Assembly: GCA_958423465.1 (NCBI GenBank)
Contig: CATZRD010000042.1
Coordinates: forward strand, 1 to 19,503
DNA from: an uncultured Oscillospiraceae bacterium
Lineage (GTDB): Bacteria > Bacillota > Clostridia > Oscillospirales > Oscillospiraceae
Direction: 5' to 3'
Length of the DNA: 19,503 bases
Of the stretch, positions 1-7,956 are shown piece after piece. The notes beneath the pieces are model-generated. The model did no database searches. It was not told the origin of the DNA and was given only the letters and a program-made list of their open reading frames with translations. A program made the position numbers and the translations under genes. The stretch's first letter is position 1; each line of letters begins with the position of its first letter.

Positions 1-771
1 CTGGTGATCTTCCGCCGTGCCCCGCCAGATCACCGCGCCGCAGGATTTCTCCTCCCGGGCCTTGCGGAACAGGTCGCCCTCCCACGCGCCGCCGTGGGCG
101 CCCAGCTCAAAGTGGAGCTTGGCGATGCCCAGGTCCACCGGGGAAAAGGCGGTGTCCTCCGTGGTCCGGGCCTGGACTGTGCCGTCCTCCCGCCAGGTGA
201 AGCGCACCGGCTGGCGGTTCATGGCGGAGGGGGCCCGCTTCACGGCGGCCACGCCCCGGGCAAACCAGTCGGGCGCCCGGTCCAGTCCCTCCGCCAATTC
301 CTGAGCGGACTTGGACTTTCGGGCGGCCACCGCCCGGACCAGCTGATCCCGGGGGCTGGACTCCCGGGGATGGCCCAGGGCGATGACGCACACCAGCTCC
401 CGGTCCGGCGGCAGAACGGCCCGGCAGCGCTTCTTGTCGTAGGTGCCGCCCACCCAGCAGGTGCCCAGGCCCATGGCGGCGGCGGTAAGGACCAGCTGCT
501 CCCCGCAGTAGCCGCAGCGCTCCGCCAGACGGGGCCGGCCGGCGGGACCGGCCAGCAGGATATAGTTCCGCACCCCTGTCAGCATCCCGTAGGTCTTGAC
601 AGCGCTGCGGAAGGGGGCGGGGTCGTCCCAGATCAGCCGCAGGTCCAGTCCCTCCCGGCGGTTCAGCTGACGGACGAGCTTGCCCAGCTCCTCCCGCTGG
701 GCAGGGGAGACGGGGTCGGTGCTGTAGGCGCGGACAGAGCGCCTGACGTCGATGGCTTCCACAAGAGTCAT
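1..771 (-). CDS. Nitroreductase family protein (TM1586-like), 3' end cut by window edge
   Basis: The frame opens at an ATG at 769-771 and stays open for 257 codons to the window edge, so the C-terminal end is missing. The N-terminus (MTLVEAIDVRRSVRAY) is the typical FMN-contacting start of nitroreductases. Residues about 86-109 carry a conserved helix-turn segment ending in GLGTCWVGG. The second half looks like a repeated, degenerate nitroreductase half, as in the single-chain TM1586-type putative nitroreductases of about 250-270 residues, so little is probably missing. Such proteins are predicted cytosolic NAD(P)H-dependent flavoenzymes; the substrate cannot be told from sequence. A ribosome binding site (AAAGGA) lies just upstream of the start, and a strong promoter is seen at 825-852. 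Family assignment is confident, function is not. Confidence 0.85.
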   Translation of the reverse strand, partial: MTLVEAIDVRRSVRAYSTDPVSPAQREELGKLVRQLNRREGLDLRLIWDDPAPFRSAVKTYGMLTGVRNYILLAGPAGRPRLAERCGYCGEQLVLTAAAMGLGTCWVGGTYDKKRCRAVLPPDRELVCVIALGHPRESSPRDQLVRAVAARKSKSAQELAEGLDRAPDWFARGVAAVKRAPSAMNRQPVRFTWREDGTVQARTTEDTAFSPVDLGIAKLHFELGAHGGAWEGDLFRKAREEKSCGAVIWRGTAEDHQ

Positions 772-824
772 AATGAGTTCCTTTCCCGCCGTCAGGCGGC
801 GCGTGGCGTTGTTTTCATGCCTCC

Positions 825-852
825 AGTATAGCATGTCCCCCGGCCCTGTCAA
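825..852 (-). promoter_or_regulatory. Sigma-A type promoter for the nitroreductase gene
   Basis: On the minus strand a perfect -35 box TTGACA (847-852) is separated by 16 bases from TATACT (825-830). The -10 box is preceded by TGC, an extended -10. It points toward the start codon at 771. No operator-like dyad is obvious around it. Confidence 0.8.
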
Positions 853-930
853 GTGATACCCGCAGACCGCCGGCCCGGCCGGTCTGAAAGCGGGAAATTA
901 TTGCGGGAAGATTAACTTTTTCAAAACCTA

Positions 931-959
931 TGGAAAAAACAGGGAGAAGGGTATATACT
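931..959 (+). promoter_or_regulatory. Probable promoter of the yfmF-yfmH-lgt operon
   Basis: TATACT (954-959) lies 17 bases after TGGAAA (931-936), which matches four of six -35 positions. The surrounding 900-975 stretch is distinctly AT-rich against a GC-rich background. It lies about 45 bases before the yfmF start and is divergent from the nitroreductase promoter in the same 232-bp gap. Confidence 0.6.
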
Positions 960-1003
960 ATAAAAATCATATGGACATCAAAACGTGAAGAGGAGGGTGA
1001 GCC

Positions 1004-2263
1004 ATGATACGGGAAGAGCTGATGGACAACGTGTATCTCACCTACGTCCCCTCCCGGAAGTTCAAGACCGGGCTTCTGAGCGCTCAGATGGTGGCGCCCC
1101 TGCGCCGGGAGACCGCTTCCCTCAACGCCCTGCTGGTGAACGTGCTGAGCCAGGGCACGGTAAACTGTCCGGACATGGCGGCCCTCTCCGCCCGGCTGGA
1201 TCAGCTTTACGGAGCGGAGGTGATCCCCACCGTGCGGAAGAAGGGGGAGAACCAGGCGTTCGGCTTTGTGGCCTCCTGCGTGGACGAGCGGTTCCTGCCC
1301 CAGCCGGAGCGGCTGCTGGAGCCGCTGTCGGATCTGCTGGGGGAGATGTTCTGCCACCCCGTCACCCGGAACGGACGGCTGTCCGGGGAGTATACCGCCC
1401 GGGAGAAGGAGAACCTGGCGGATCTGATCCGCGGCGAGATCAACGATAAGCGCTCCTACGCCAGCCGGCGGCTCATCGCCGAGATGTGCCGGGAGGAGCC
1501 TTACGGCGTCAGCCGTCTGGGGGAGGCCCGGGACGTGGAGCGCATCTCCCTGCAGCGGCTCAACGCCCACTACAAGACCATTCTGCCCCAGGCGAGGCTG
1601 GAGCTGTTCTACTGCGGCAGCGGGGAGCGGAGCCGGGTGGCGGGGATGCTGCGCCGGGCCTTCGCCTCTCTGCCCCGGCAGGGAGGGATAGAGCCCGCCC
1701 CCACCCTGCGCCGGCCCGCCCGGGAGCGGCCGAAGCTGGTGGAGGAGGAAATGGACGTGGCCCAGAGCCGCCTGTGCCTGGGCTTTCGCCTGGAGGGGGA
1801 GGACCCCGCCGCCGCCATGGTGATGAACGCCATGTTCGGCGGCTCCGGCGGGTCCAAGCTCTTTATGAACGTGCGGGAGAAGCTGTCCCTGTGCTACTAC
1901 GCTTCCAGCGCCTACCACCGGCGGAAGGGGCTTGTCACCGTGTCCGCCGGCATCCGCGCCGGGGACTACCAGCGGGCCCTGGACGAGATTTTGGCCCAGC
2001 TGGATGCCATGGGCCGGGGGGACTGGACGGACCGGGAGCTGGACGACGCCCGCCGCGCCCTCCTCAGCGGCCTGCGGTCCATGGAGGACGATCCCGGCAG
2101 CCTGGAGGATTTTGCCGTGGGCCGGGCCGCCGGCGGCAGCGACGAGACCGTGGCGGGCCTCATGACCGCCCTGGAGGCGGTGACGGCCCAGGACGTCCAG
2201 GAGGCGGCCCGGGCCCTCCGGCTGGACACCATCTACTTCCTGAAGGGAGAGGATACGCCGTGA
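1004..2263 (+). CDS. yfmF: M16-family protein YfmF, EF-P 5-aminopentanol modification-associated, inactive-type
   Basis: This 419-residue protein has the two-lobed M16 (insulinase/processing peptidase-like) fold signature. The zinc motif HxxEH is absent: the matching region near residues 40-70 (ALLVNVLSQGTVNCPDM) lacks it, as is usual for the YfmF/YmfF partner. In Bacillus subtilis the related ymfF and ymfH genes are needed for 5-aminopentanol modification of elongation factor P (family knowledge). The start at 1004 is supported by AGGAGG at 991-996. Its stop overlaps the GTG start of yfmH by four bases (GTGA), so the pair is translationally coupled and probably forms a heterodimer with one active subunit. 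No signal peptide is seen, so it is cytosolic. The efp gene itself is not in the window. Confidence 0.85.
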   Translation: MIREELMDNVYLTYVPSRKFKTGLLSAQMVAPLRRETASLNALLVNVLSQGTVNCPDMAALSARLDQLYGAEVIPTVRKKGENQAFGFVASCVDERFLPQPERLLEPLSDLLGEMFCHPVTRNGRLSGEYTAREKENLADLIRGEINDKRSYASRRLIAEMCREEPYGVSRLGEARDVERISLQRLNAHYKTILPQARLELFYCGSGERSRVAGMLRRAFASLPRQGGIEPAPTLRRPARERPKLVEEEMDVAQSRLCLGFRLEGEDPAAAMVMNAMFGGSGGSKLFMNVREKLSLCYYASSAYHRRKGLVTVSAGIRAGDYQRALDEILAQLDAMGRGDWTDRELDDARRALLSGLRSMEDDPGSLEDFAVGRAAGGSDETVAGLMTALEAVTAQDVQEAARALRLDTIYFLKGEDTP

Positions 2264-3534
2264 GAGAGCTGGAATACCCCCGCCTGGGGGAGCGGGTGCG
2301 GCGGCAGACGCTGCCAAACGGCCTGGAGCTGATCGTGGTGGAGCGGCCCGCCCACGCCAGGAGCTACGCCCTCTTTGCCACCCGGTACGGCGGCATGGAC
2401 CTGCGCTTCCAGTGGGAGGGGGCCTGGCGGGACACCCCGGCGGGAGTGGCCCACTACCTGGAGCATAAGCTCTTTGACACCCCCGCGGGCAGCGCCTCCC
2501 AGCAGCTGGCGCGGTACGGCGCGGTGGACAACGCCTTCACCTCCAATGCCGTCACGGCCTACTACTTTCAGTGTACCCGGGACTTCTACGAGTGCCTGCG
2601 GATCCTGCTCTCCTTCGTCTCCCAGCCCTGGTTCACCCAGGAGAGCGTGGACAAGGAGCGGGGCATCATCGCCCAGGAGATCCGCATGGTGGACGACGAC
2701 CCGGACTGGCAGGTCTATGACCGGCTGATGGCGTGCCTCTACCGCCAAAGCCCCGTCCGCCTGCCGGTGGCGGGCACGGTGGAGAGCATCCAGGCCGTCA
2801 CGCCCCAGCTCCTCTACGACTGCCACCGGGCCTTCTACACCCCCGGCAACATGGTCCTGGTGTGCGTGGGAGGCATGGAGCTGGAGCGGGTGGCGGAGCT
2901 GGCCATGGAGCTGCTGCCCTCCGGCGGCGGCGACGCCCCGGCGCGGGACTACGGCCCGGCGGAGGACCTTCTTCCCGCCTGCCGGGAGACGGCGGCGGAG
3001 ATGGAGGTCTCCATGCCCATGTTCCTGGCGGGCTTCAAGTGCAGCCCCCCGGCGGGGGGCGAGGCGCTGCTGCGGAGCACCATCATCGGGGATCTGGCCT
3101 GCGACGCCCTCTTCGGGGACTCCAGTCCCCTCTACGCCCGCCTCTACCGGGAGGGAGCCGTCAACGGCAGCCTGGGAGGCGGCTATGACGCCCAGCCCGG
3201 CGCGGCCTACGTCTATGTGGGCGGCGACGCCCGGGACCCGGAGCTCGTCTGCGAGGCCATTTTGGACCAGGCCCAAAAACTGGGCCGGGAGGGAATCGGG
3301 GAGGACTTCTACCAGCGGCTGCGGCGCGCCGCCTACGGCGCCATGCTCCGGGGGCTGAACGCCCCGGAGGACGTGGCCGTCAGCATGGCGGAGGGCTATT
3401 TCCGGGGGTTCGACTACTACCGTTTCCCGGAGGTGTTCGACACGGTGGAGCGTGCCGACGTGGAGGCCTTTCTCCGGGAGAACGTCACCCGGGAGCGCAT
3501 GGCGGTATCCGTCATCCGCCCCAAAACTCTTTGA
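2260..3534 (+). CDS. yfmH: M16-family zinc peptidase-like protein YfmH, EF-P modification-associated
   Basis: The 424-residue protein begins at a GTG (2260) that overlaps the yfmF stop. I preferred it to upstream in-frame starts because it gives the family N-terminus (RELEYPRLGERVRRQTLPNG). It keeps the M16 zinc motif HYLEH (H65, E68, H69) and the downstream glutamates in ERGIIAQE (E133, E140), so unlike YfmF it can bind zinc. A second M16 lobe follows (about 180-420). In B. subtilis the YmfH relative is required with YmfF for EF-P 5-aminopentanol modification; the actual cleaved substrate is unknown to me. It is cytosolic. The next gene, lgt, starts 16 bases after its stop, so the three genes form an operon. 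Confidence 0.87.
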   Translation: MRELEYPRLGERVRRQTLPNGLELIVVERPAHARSYALFATRYGGMDLRFQWEGAWRDTPAGVAHYLEHKLFDTPAGSASQQLARYGAVDNAFTSNAVTAYYFQCTRDFYECLRILLSFVSQPWFTQESVDKERGIIAQEIRMVDDDPDWQVYDRLMACLYRQSPVRLPVAGTVESIQAVTPQLLYDCHRAFYTPGNMVLVCVGGMELERVAELAMELLPSGGGDAPARDYGPAEDLLPACRETAAEMEVSMPMFLAGFKCSPPAGGEALLRSTIIGDLACDALFGDSSPLYARLYREGAVNGSLGGGYDAQPGAAYVYVGGDARDPELVCEAILDQAQKLGREGIGEDFYQRLRRAAYGAMLRGLNAPEDVAVSMAEGYFRGFDYYRFPEVFDTVERADVEAFLRENVTRERMAVSVIRPKTL

Positions 3535-3550
3535 TCGGGAGGAAACGACC

Positions 3551-4564
3551 ATGTACGCGAGAAGCGATATGCCCATCAGCTTTCCCGGCCTCTTCGGGGA
3601 CTGGGAGATCAATCCGGACCCGGTGGCCATCCACATTGGCAACGGGATCTACTGGTACGGAATCATCATCGGCCTGGGCCTGCTGCTGGCGGTGCTGTTC
3701 TGCTGCCGTCAGGGGAAGAGGTACGGCATCACGCCGGACAACGTATACGACATGATGATCTGGCAGATCCCCCTGTGCATCATCGGGGCCAGGCTGTACT
3801 ATGTGATCTTCTATCTGGATCGCTACCGCCGCGCCGACGGCACGCTGGATTACGCCGCCATGCTGCGGATCTGGGACGGCGGCGTGGCCATCTACGGGGC
3901 GGTGATCACGGCCTTCATCGTGCTGATCCTCTTCTGCAAACGGAAGAAGATCGTCCCCTGGGCCTTTTCGGACCTTGGGGTCATGGGTCTCCTCATCGGA
4001 CAGGCCGTGGGCCGCTGGGGCAACTTCATGAACCGGGAGGCCTTCGGCGGGGAGACCACCCTGCCCTGGCGGATGCGGCTTTGGACCTCCGCCACCGAGT
4101 ACATCGAGGTCCACCCCACTTTCCTGTACGAGAGCCTGTGGAACCTCGTGGGGCTGCTGCTGATCCTGCTGGTGGTGTCCAAGGCCCGGACCTTCGACGG
4201 GGAGAACACCTGCTTCTATTTCATCTGGTACGGCGTGGGCCGGTTCTGGATCGAGGGCCTGCGCACCGACAGTCTGTACCTCTTTGACCTGACGATCTTC
4301 GGCCGGCCGGTGCGGGTGAGCCAGCTGCTCAGCCTGGTGCTGGTCATCGCCGCTTTTCTGGTGCTGGTGATCGCCAAGCGCCGCCATCCCCATGGCCGGG
4401 AGGCCCTCTATGTCACCCGGCTGGCCGCCGCCCAGGCGGCGGAAACCCCCGCTCCGGCGGCGGAGGCCCCCACTCCGGCGGCCGCCCCGGCAGAGAAGGC
4501 CGAGGTCCCCGCGGGACCGGAGAATGCGTCCCCGGCGGAGGAGCCGGAGACGCTGGAGAAGTAA
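3551..4564 (+). CDS. lgt: Prolipoprotein diacylglyceryl transferase Lgt with Ala/Pro/Glu-rich C-terminal tail
   Basis: Lgt moves the diacylglyceryl group of phosphatidylglycerol to the lipobox cysteine of prolipoproteins, in the cytoplasmic membrane. The 337-residue protein shows the Lgt signature GRWGNFMNREAFGG (about 154-167) with R155, N158 and E163, the HPTFLYES segment (188-195), and GRFWIEGLRTDS with R231 and E235, which align with the essential residues of the E. coli enzyme. Several hydrophobic membrane segments are visible (about 34-52, 72-88, 112-129, 198-210, 258-275). The start at 3551 has GGGAGGA at 3537-3543; earlier in-frame codons lie inside yfmH. After about residue 295 comes a 40-residue tail rich in Ala, Pro and Glu that is not part of the catalytic fold. 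It ends at the 4580-4610 terminator. Confidence 0.97.
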   Translation: MYARSDMPISFPGLFGDWEINPDPVAIHIGNGIYWYGIIIGLGLLLAVLFCCRQGKRYGITPDNVYDMMIWQIPLCIIGARLYYVIFYLDRYRRADGTLDYAAMLRIWDGGVAIYGAVITAFIVLILFCKRKKIVPWAFSDLGVMGLLIGQAVGRWGNFMNREAFGGETTLPWRMRLWTSATEYIEVHPTFLYESLWNLVGLLLILLVVSKARTFDGENTCFYFIWYGVGRFWIEGLRTDSLYLFDLTIFGRPVRVSQLLSLVLVIAAFLVLVIAKRRHPHGREALYVTRLAAAQAAETPAPAAEAPTPAAAPAEKAEVPAGPENASPAEEPETLEK

Positions 4565-4579
4565 ACAGCGGACAGAAAG

Positions 4580-4610
4580 GGCCCGGACGGGAAGCGCTCC
4601 CGCCCGGGCC
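4580..4610. terminator. Hairpin terminator between convergent lgt and serine hydrolase genes
   Basis: Arms at 4580-4592 and 4598-4610 pair over 13 positions with one A-C mismatch around a 5-base loop. On the minus strand the stem is followed by a T-rich stretch (CCCTTTCTG). It lies in the 64-bp gap between two convergent genes and could stop transcription from both sides. Confidence 0.8.
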
Positions 4611-4628
4611 TTGCCATGCCGTGTCCCG

Positions 4629-6344
4629 TCAGATCTCCATATGGAGCTGGGGGGACATGATCTGTTCCGTTTTGTACAGCAGAAAGTCGTCCTCCGCGCC
4701 GCCCAGGGCCATGAGCAGCAGGGGCTTGGAGAGGGGCTGCTCCGCCGCCCGGCGGAGCTTCCGCAGCAGGTAGGGGACGCCGGGGGTCTCCGTCTGCTTC
4801 AGCAGCACCTGGTCCCCATCTATCACCAGCTTGAGGACCCGCACGCAGGGGGTCTCCAGGAACTCCAGCCGGATATAGAATACCGGCCGCTCCTCCTCGT
4901 CGTGGGTGAACCGGCCCAGAGCGGCCACCTGATAGGAGCAGCCGCCGAAGGTGAGCGCCGAGACCCGGGGCCGCCCCAGCCCCACGCAGAGCCGGTGGAG
5001 GGCGTCCTTCTCCCGGTAGATCAGCTCCGGCAGGCCGTCCCGGACGCTGACGGACACCGCCTCCACGCCGCCGGTGTAGCTGTTGTGGAGGGCCTGGAGG
5101 GCCAGAGGCAGCAGGCCCGTGGAGGGGGCCTTGTCGTCCCGGACGGTGAAGCACCGGTTGAGGAAGGGCCCGGCGGCCTCCGTGAGGCCCTGGCCCGGGC
5201 GGCTGTACCAGCTCAGGGACCGGGCCGCCGCCTCCAGCTCCTCCCGGGCCTGGGGGTCCTCCGGCAGGGCGTCAGGGAAAGAACCGCCGAAATAGCGGCT
5301 GACGATCTCAAAATACCGGCTCTCCTGGAAGTCGGTGTCCGCCCCGGCGTTGGTCACCACCAGAATGCCGCTGTCGGGATAGCCCAGCACGTTCTGGCCC
5401 AGCATCCCGTTGAAGAGGAAGCTGCGCTCATGGCGGCCTACCCAGATCTGGTAGCCGTAGTCGTAGTCCCCAATGGTGTGGGGCGGGAAGGCGTGGGCGG
5501 TGACGGCGGCGTCGAGATACGCCCGGCTGATGAGCTGCCGGCCCTGCCATTGGCCGCCGTTCAGCACCAGCTGGCCCAGCTTGGCCATATCCTCCGGGCG
5601 GATATAGAGGCCCCAGCCGCCCTTTTCAATGCCCTGGGGGCATTTTTCCCACAGGGTGTCGGTGATGCCCATAGGCTCGAAGAGCCGCTCCTGGAGCAGC
5701 TCCGTCATCCCCCGGCCGGTCTTTCGGCGGATGATGGCGGAGAGCATATAGGTGTTGAGGCTGTTGTAGGCGAATTCCGCCCCCGGCTCCCCCTTCTGGG
5801 CGGAGCCTAAAAACCGCCGGGGCCAGTCCTCCTCGGTGAGAGCCTCCGGCTCGCTGAACACCACGGAGGAGCGCATGGTCAGCAGGTGCTCTACCGAGAG
5901 GTTCTTCAGCCGCCGCTTAGTGGCCTGGGGGGCGATATCATCAAAGATGTCCACTACCTTCTCGTCCAGGCTCAGCAGTCCGTCGTCCACCAGCAGACCC
6001 ACGGCCAGGCTGGTAACGGATTTGCAGGCGGAGAAGGTGTACTTGGGGCAGCGCAGGTCCTGGCCGCCGAAGGCGGCCTCGCACAGCACCTTTCCGTGGC
6101 GCAGCACCATCACGTCCTGCATATACAGGTCCCGGCCCGCCGCCAGCTCCTCCAGGAACTTTTTCAGATGGCGGGAAGAGACGCCCTCCTCCTCCGGCGA
6201 CACCCGGGGAAAGGGCTGCTGGGCGGGGCGCAGGGGCAGGGCGGGCTTGTCCCCCTCCGGGGCCAGGAAGGGCTCGGTGGCGGTGCGCACGTCCGCCACC
6301 CGGCCAAGGAGCTGGAGGGTGCGGCTGGCGGTGGACAGATTCAT
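4629..6344 (-). CDS. Serine hydrolase, class C beta-lactamase / family VIII esterase fold
   Basis: The 571-residue protein has a beta-lactamase-like domain at about residues 45-365. The SxxK motif is SACK (S105, K108), in the family context YTFSACKSVTSLAVG. The second motif is YNS at Y193 (AEFAYNSLNTYML). A glycine-rich GMLGQ segment in the FNGMLGQNVLGYP stretch takes the place of the third, KTG-like motif. The remaining C-terminal 200 residues resemble the extension often found in clostridial relatives and have no function I recognise. No signal peptide or membrane segment is seen, so it is probably cytosolic, which argues against a cell-wall or antibiotic-resistance role; an esterase or peptidase activity is more likely. 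The start at 6344 is set by AAGGAGGT at 6351-6358. It stands alone, convergent with lgt and divergent from the aminopeptidase operon. Confidence 0.88.
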   Translation of the reverse strand: MNLSTASRTLQLLGRVADVRTATEPFLAPEGDKPALPLRPAQQPFPRVSPEEEGVSSRHLKKFLEELAAGRDLYMQDVMVLRHGKVLCEAAFGGQDLRCPKYTFSACKSVTSLAVGLLVDDGLLSLDEKVVDIFDDIAPQATKRRLKNLSVEHLLTMRSSVVFSEPEALTEEDWPRRFLGSAQKGEPGAEFAYNSLNTYMLSAIIRRKTGRGMTELLQERLFEPMGITDTLWEKCPQGIEKGGWGLYIRPEDMAKLGQLVLNGGQWQGRQLISRAYLDAAVTAHAFPPHTIGDYDYGYQIWVGRHERSFLFNGMLGQNVLGYPDSGILVVTNAGADTDFQESRYFEIVSRYFGGSFPDALPEDPQAREELEAAARSLSWYSRPGQGLTEAAGPFLNRCFTVRDDKAPSTGLLPLALQALHNSYTGGVEAVSVSVRDGLPELIYREKDALHRLCVGLGRPRVSALTFGGCSYQVAALGRFTHDEEERPVFYIRLEFLETPCVRVLKLVIDGDQVLLKQTETPGVPYLLRKLRRAAEQPLSKPLLLMALGGAEDDFLLYKTEQIMSPQLHMEI

Positions 6345-6384
6345 AAAAAGACCTCCTTACAGTCACGGAATAGCGATCATCCCT

Positions 6385-6413
6385 ATCATCAAACCACAAA
6401 ATGGAGAAAAAGT
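6385..6413 (-). promoter_or_regulatory. Possible promoter of the serine hydrolase gene
   Basis: In the AT-rich stretch at 6361-6430, the minus strand holds TTTACT followed after 17 bases by TTTGAT, which match the -35 and -10 consensus only moderately. The position, about 40 bases before the start codon, is suitable. Other alignments in the same stretch are possible. Confidence 0.3.
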
Positions 6414-6523
6414 AAATGGACAAAGTGTAAACGTTGCCCGAAAGCCCGTTCTCTGCCCCGGTCAGCTGCCCGCGGGGGACTCCAAAATAGAAGCTCCGCC
6501 TCTTTTTTTGCTGGCTGGCCCCC

Positions 6524-6551
6524 TTGCTTCCTGGGAAAAAACTGGTATACT
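6524..6551 (+). promoter_or_regulatory. Promoter of the aminopeptidase-cutC-transglutaminase operon
   Basis: TTGCTT (6524-6529) and TATACT (6546-6551) are spaced by 16 bases, and TGG in front of the -10 box makes it an extended -10. Transcription would start near 6558, about 50 bases before the aminopeptidase start. No riboswitch or operator is evident in the short leader. Confidence 0.7.
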
Positions 6552-6606
6552 GACCACAGAGACATGCCCTCCCGCCCGGGGAGGGGACAGAAGGAGGATA
6601 CGCGAT

Positions 6607-7956
6607 ATGCAGCTTTACACCGATCAGGCCGTCGAGGCCGTTCTGCGCCCGGCGGAGGGCCGGTATCTCCAGACCCGCTACTACCTGAAGGAGGAGGGAC
6701 CCGCCCTGGTGACCGTGGGCAGAGGGGAGAACTGGTCTCCTCTGGCCTGCAAGGAGGTCTATGCCCAGGCCGTCCGCACTGCCGGGGAGCTGGAGCGGAG
6801 CGCCTGCGCCGCGGACCTGACGGCGGCGGCGGAGCTGGGCTTTCCCGGCCTCTGCGCCGCCCTGGAGGGCCTCTATGGCGGCGGCTACAAGATCAGGAGC
6901 GCCCTCACCGGGGACGTGGAGCCGGAGATGGCCCTGTACGCCCAGGGGGAGGGCTTTACCCCCCAGCAGCTCCAGGCGGCCTCGGAAGTGGCCAGATCCG
7001 TGATCCAGGCCCGGAACCTGGTGAACCGTCCCGGCAATCTGCTGGACCCCGCCGGCCTGGCGGAGGCGCTGAGGGAGATGGCGGAGGGCCTGCCCGTCAC
7101 GGCGGAGATCTACGGGGAGGAACAGCTGGACCGGCTGGGACTTCAGGCCCTGCTGTCGGTGGCCAAAGGCGGCGGCGGCGCGTATCTGGCGGTGCTGCGC
7201 TACACCGGCGCGCCGCGGAGCGGCGTCCGTCTGGGCTTTGTGGGCAAGGGCATCACCTGCGACACCGGCGGCTACTGCGTCAAGTCCGGCAAATCCATGG
7301 CGGGCATGAAGGGGGACATGGCGGGGGCCGCCGCCGCGGCCTGCGCCCTCCGCGCTCTGGCCGCCAACGGGGCGAAGGTGAACGTCACCGCCGTCATCCC
7401 CATCTGCGCCAACCGCATCTCCCGGGAGGGGACCCTGCCCGGGGACGTGATCGGCTCCCTGTCCGGAAAGACCATCGAGGTGCTGAATACCGACGCCGAA
7501 GGCCGCCTCATCCTGGCTGACGGCCTGACCTGGGCCATCGAGAAGGAGGGCTGCACCCATCTGGTGGACATCGCCACCCTGACGGGGGCCATCCACGCCA
7601 TGCTGGGCAATGTGGCCACCGGCGTTATGGCCGTGGGGGAGGACTGGTACGCCCGTCTGACAGCCGCCGCGGAAAAGAGCGGGGAGCGGTTCTGGCGGAT
7701 GCCGGACTTCCCGGAGTACGAGAAGCTCATCGACAGCCCCCTGGCGGACGTGCGCAACACCAGCAGGGACGGCTGCGGCGCCATCACCGCCGGACTGTTC
7801 CTGAAGCGGTTCACCCAGGGCCTGCCCTGGATGCATTTGGACATCGCCGGCGCCGCCGACGTCACCATCCCCGTGTGGAAGCACCAGGTCAAGGGCGCTA
7901 CGGGAGCCGCCGTGACCACCCTGTACCACCTGGCAGCGGATATGGAGGAGCGGTAA
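6607..7956 (+). CDS. M17 leucyl aminopeptidase family protein
   Basis: M17 enzymes release N-terminal residues from peptides with two metal ions and act as hexamers in the cytosol. The C-terminal catalytic domain (about 125-449) holds the full metal and catalytic set with exactly the spacing of bovine lens leucine aminopeptidase: K214 and D219 in GKGITCDTGG, K226, D237 in KGDMAGA, and D296, E298 and R300 in the family signature NTDAEGRL. The N-terminal domain (1-120) is divergent and somewhat short, giving 449 residues against the usual 480-500. The start at 6607 follows AAGGAGG; the frame is open much further upstream, but that part runs antisense through the serine hydrolase gene and past the promoter. 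It abuts cutC with no gap and begins a three-gene operon. Confidence 0.95.
   Translation: MQLYTDQAVEAVLRPAEGRYLQTRYYLKEEGPALVTVGRGENWSPLACKEVYAQAVRTAGELERSACAADLTAAAELGFPGLCAALEGLYGGGYKIRSALTGDVEPEMALYAQGEGFTPQQLQAASEVARSVIQARNLVNRPGNLLDPAGLAEALREMAEGLPVTAEIYGEEQLDRLGLQALLSVAKGGGGAYLAVLRYTGAPRSGVRLGFVGKGITCDTGGYCVKSGKSMAGMKGDMAGAAAAACALRALAANGAKVNVTAVIPICANRISREGTLPGDVIGSLSGKTIEVLNTDAEGRLILADGLTWAIEKEGCTHLVDIATLTGAIHAMLGNVATGVMAVGEDWYARLTAAAEKSGERFWRMPDFPEYEKLIDSPLADVRNTSRDGCGAITAGLFLKRFTQGLPWMHLDIAGAADVTIPVWKHQVKGATGAAVTTLYHLAADMEER

Noticed and set aside
4629..6344. Possible beta-lactamase resistance gene
   Set aside because: The SxxK fold is shared by many esterases and peptidases; there is no signal peptide, and the KTG motif is replaced by a glycine-rich segment, so antibiotic hydrolysis is not supported.
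5836..6606. Upstream in-frame extension of the aminopeptidase frame
   Set aside because: It overlaps the serine hydrolase gene antisense and lies before the 6524-6551 promoter; the family N-terminus and ribosome binding site support 6607.
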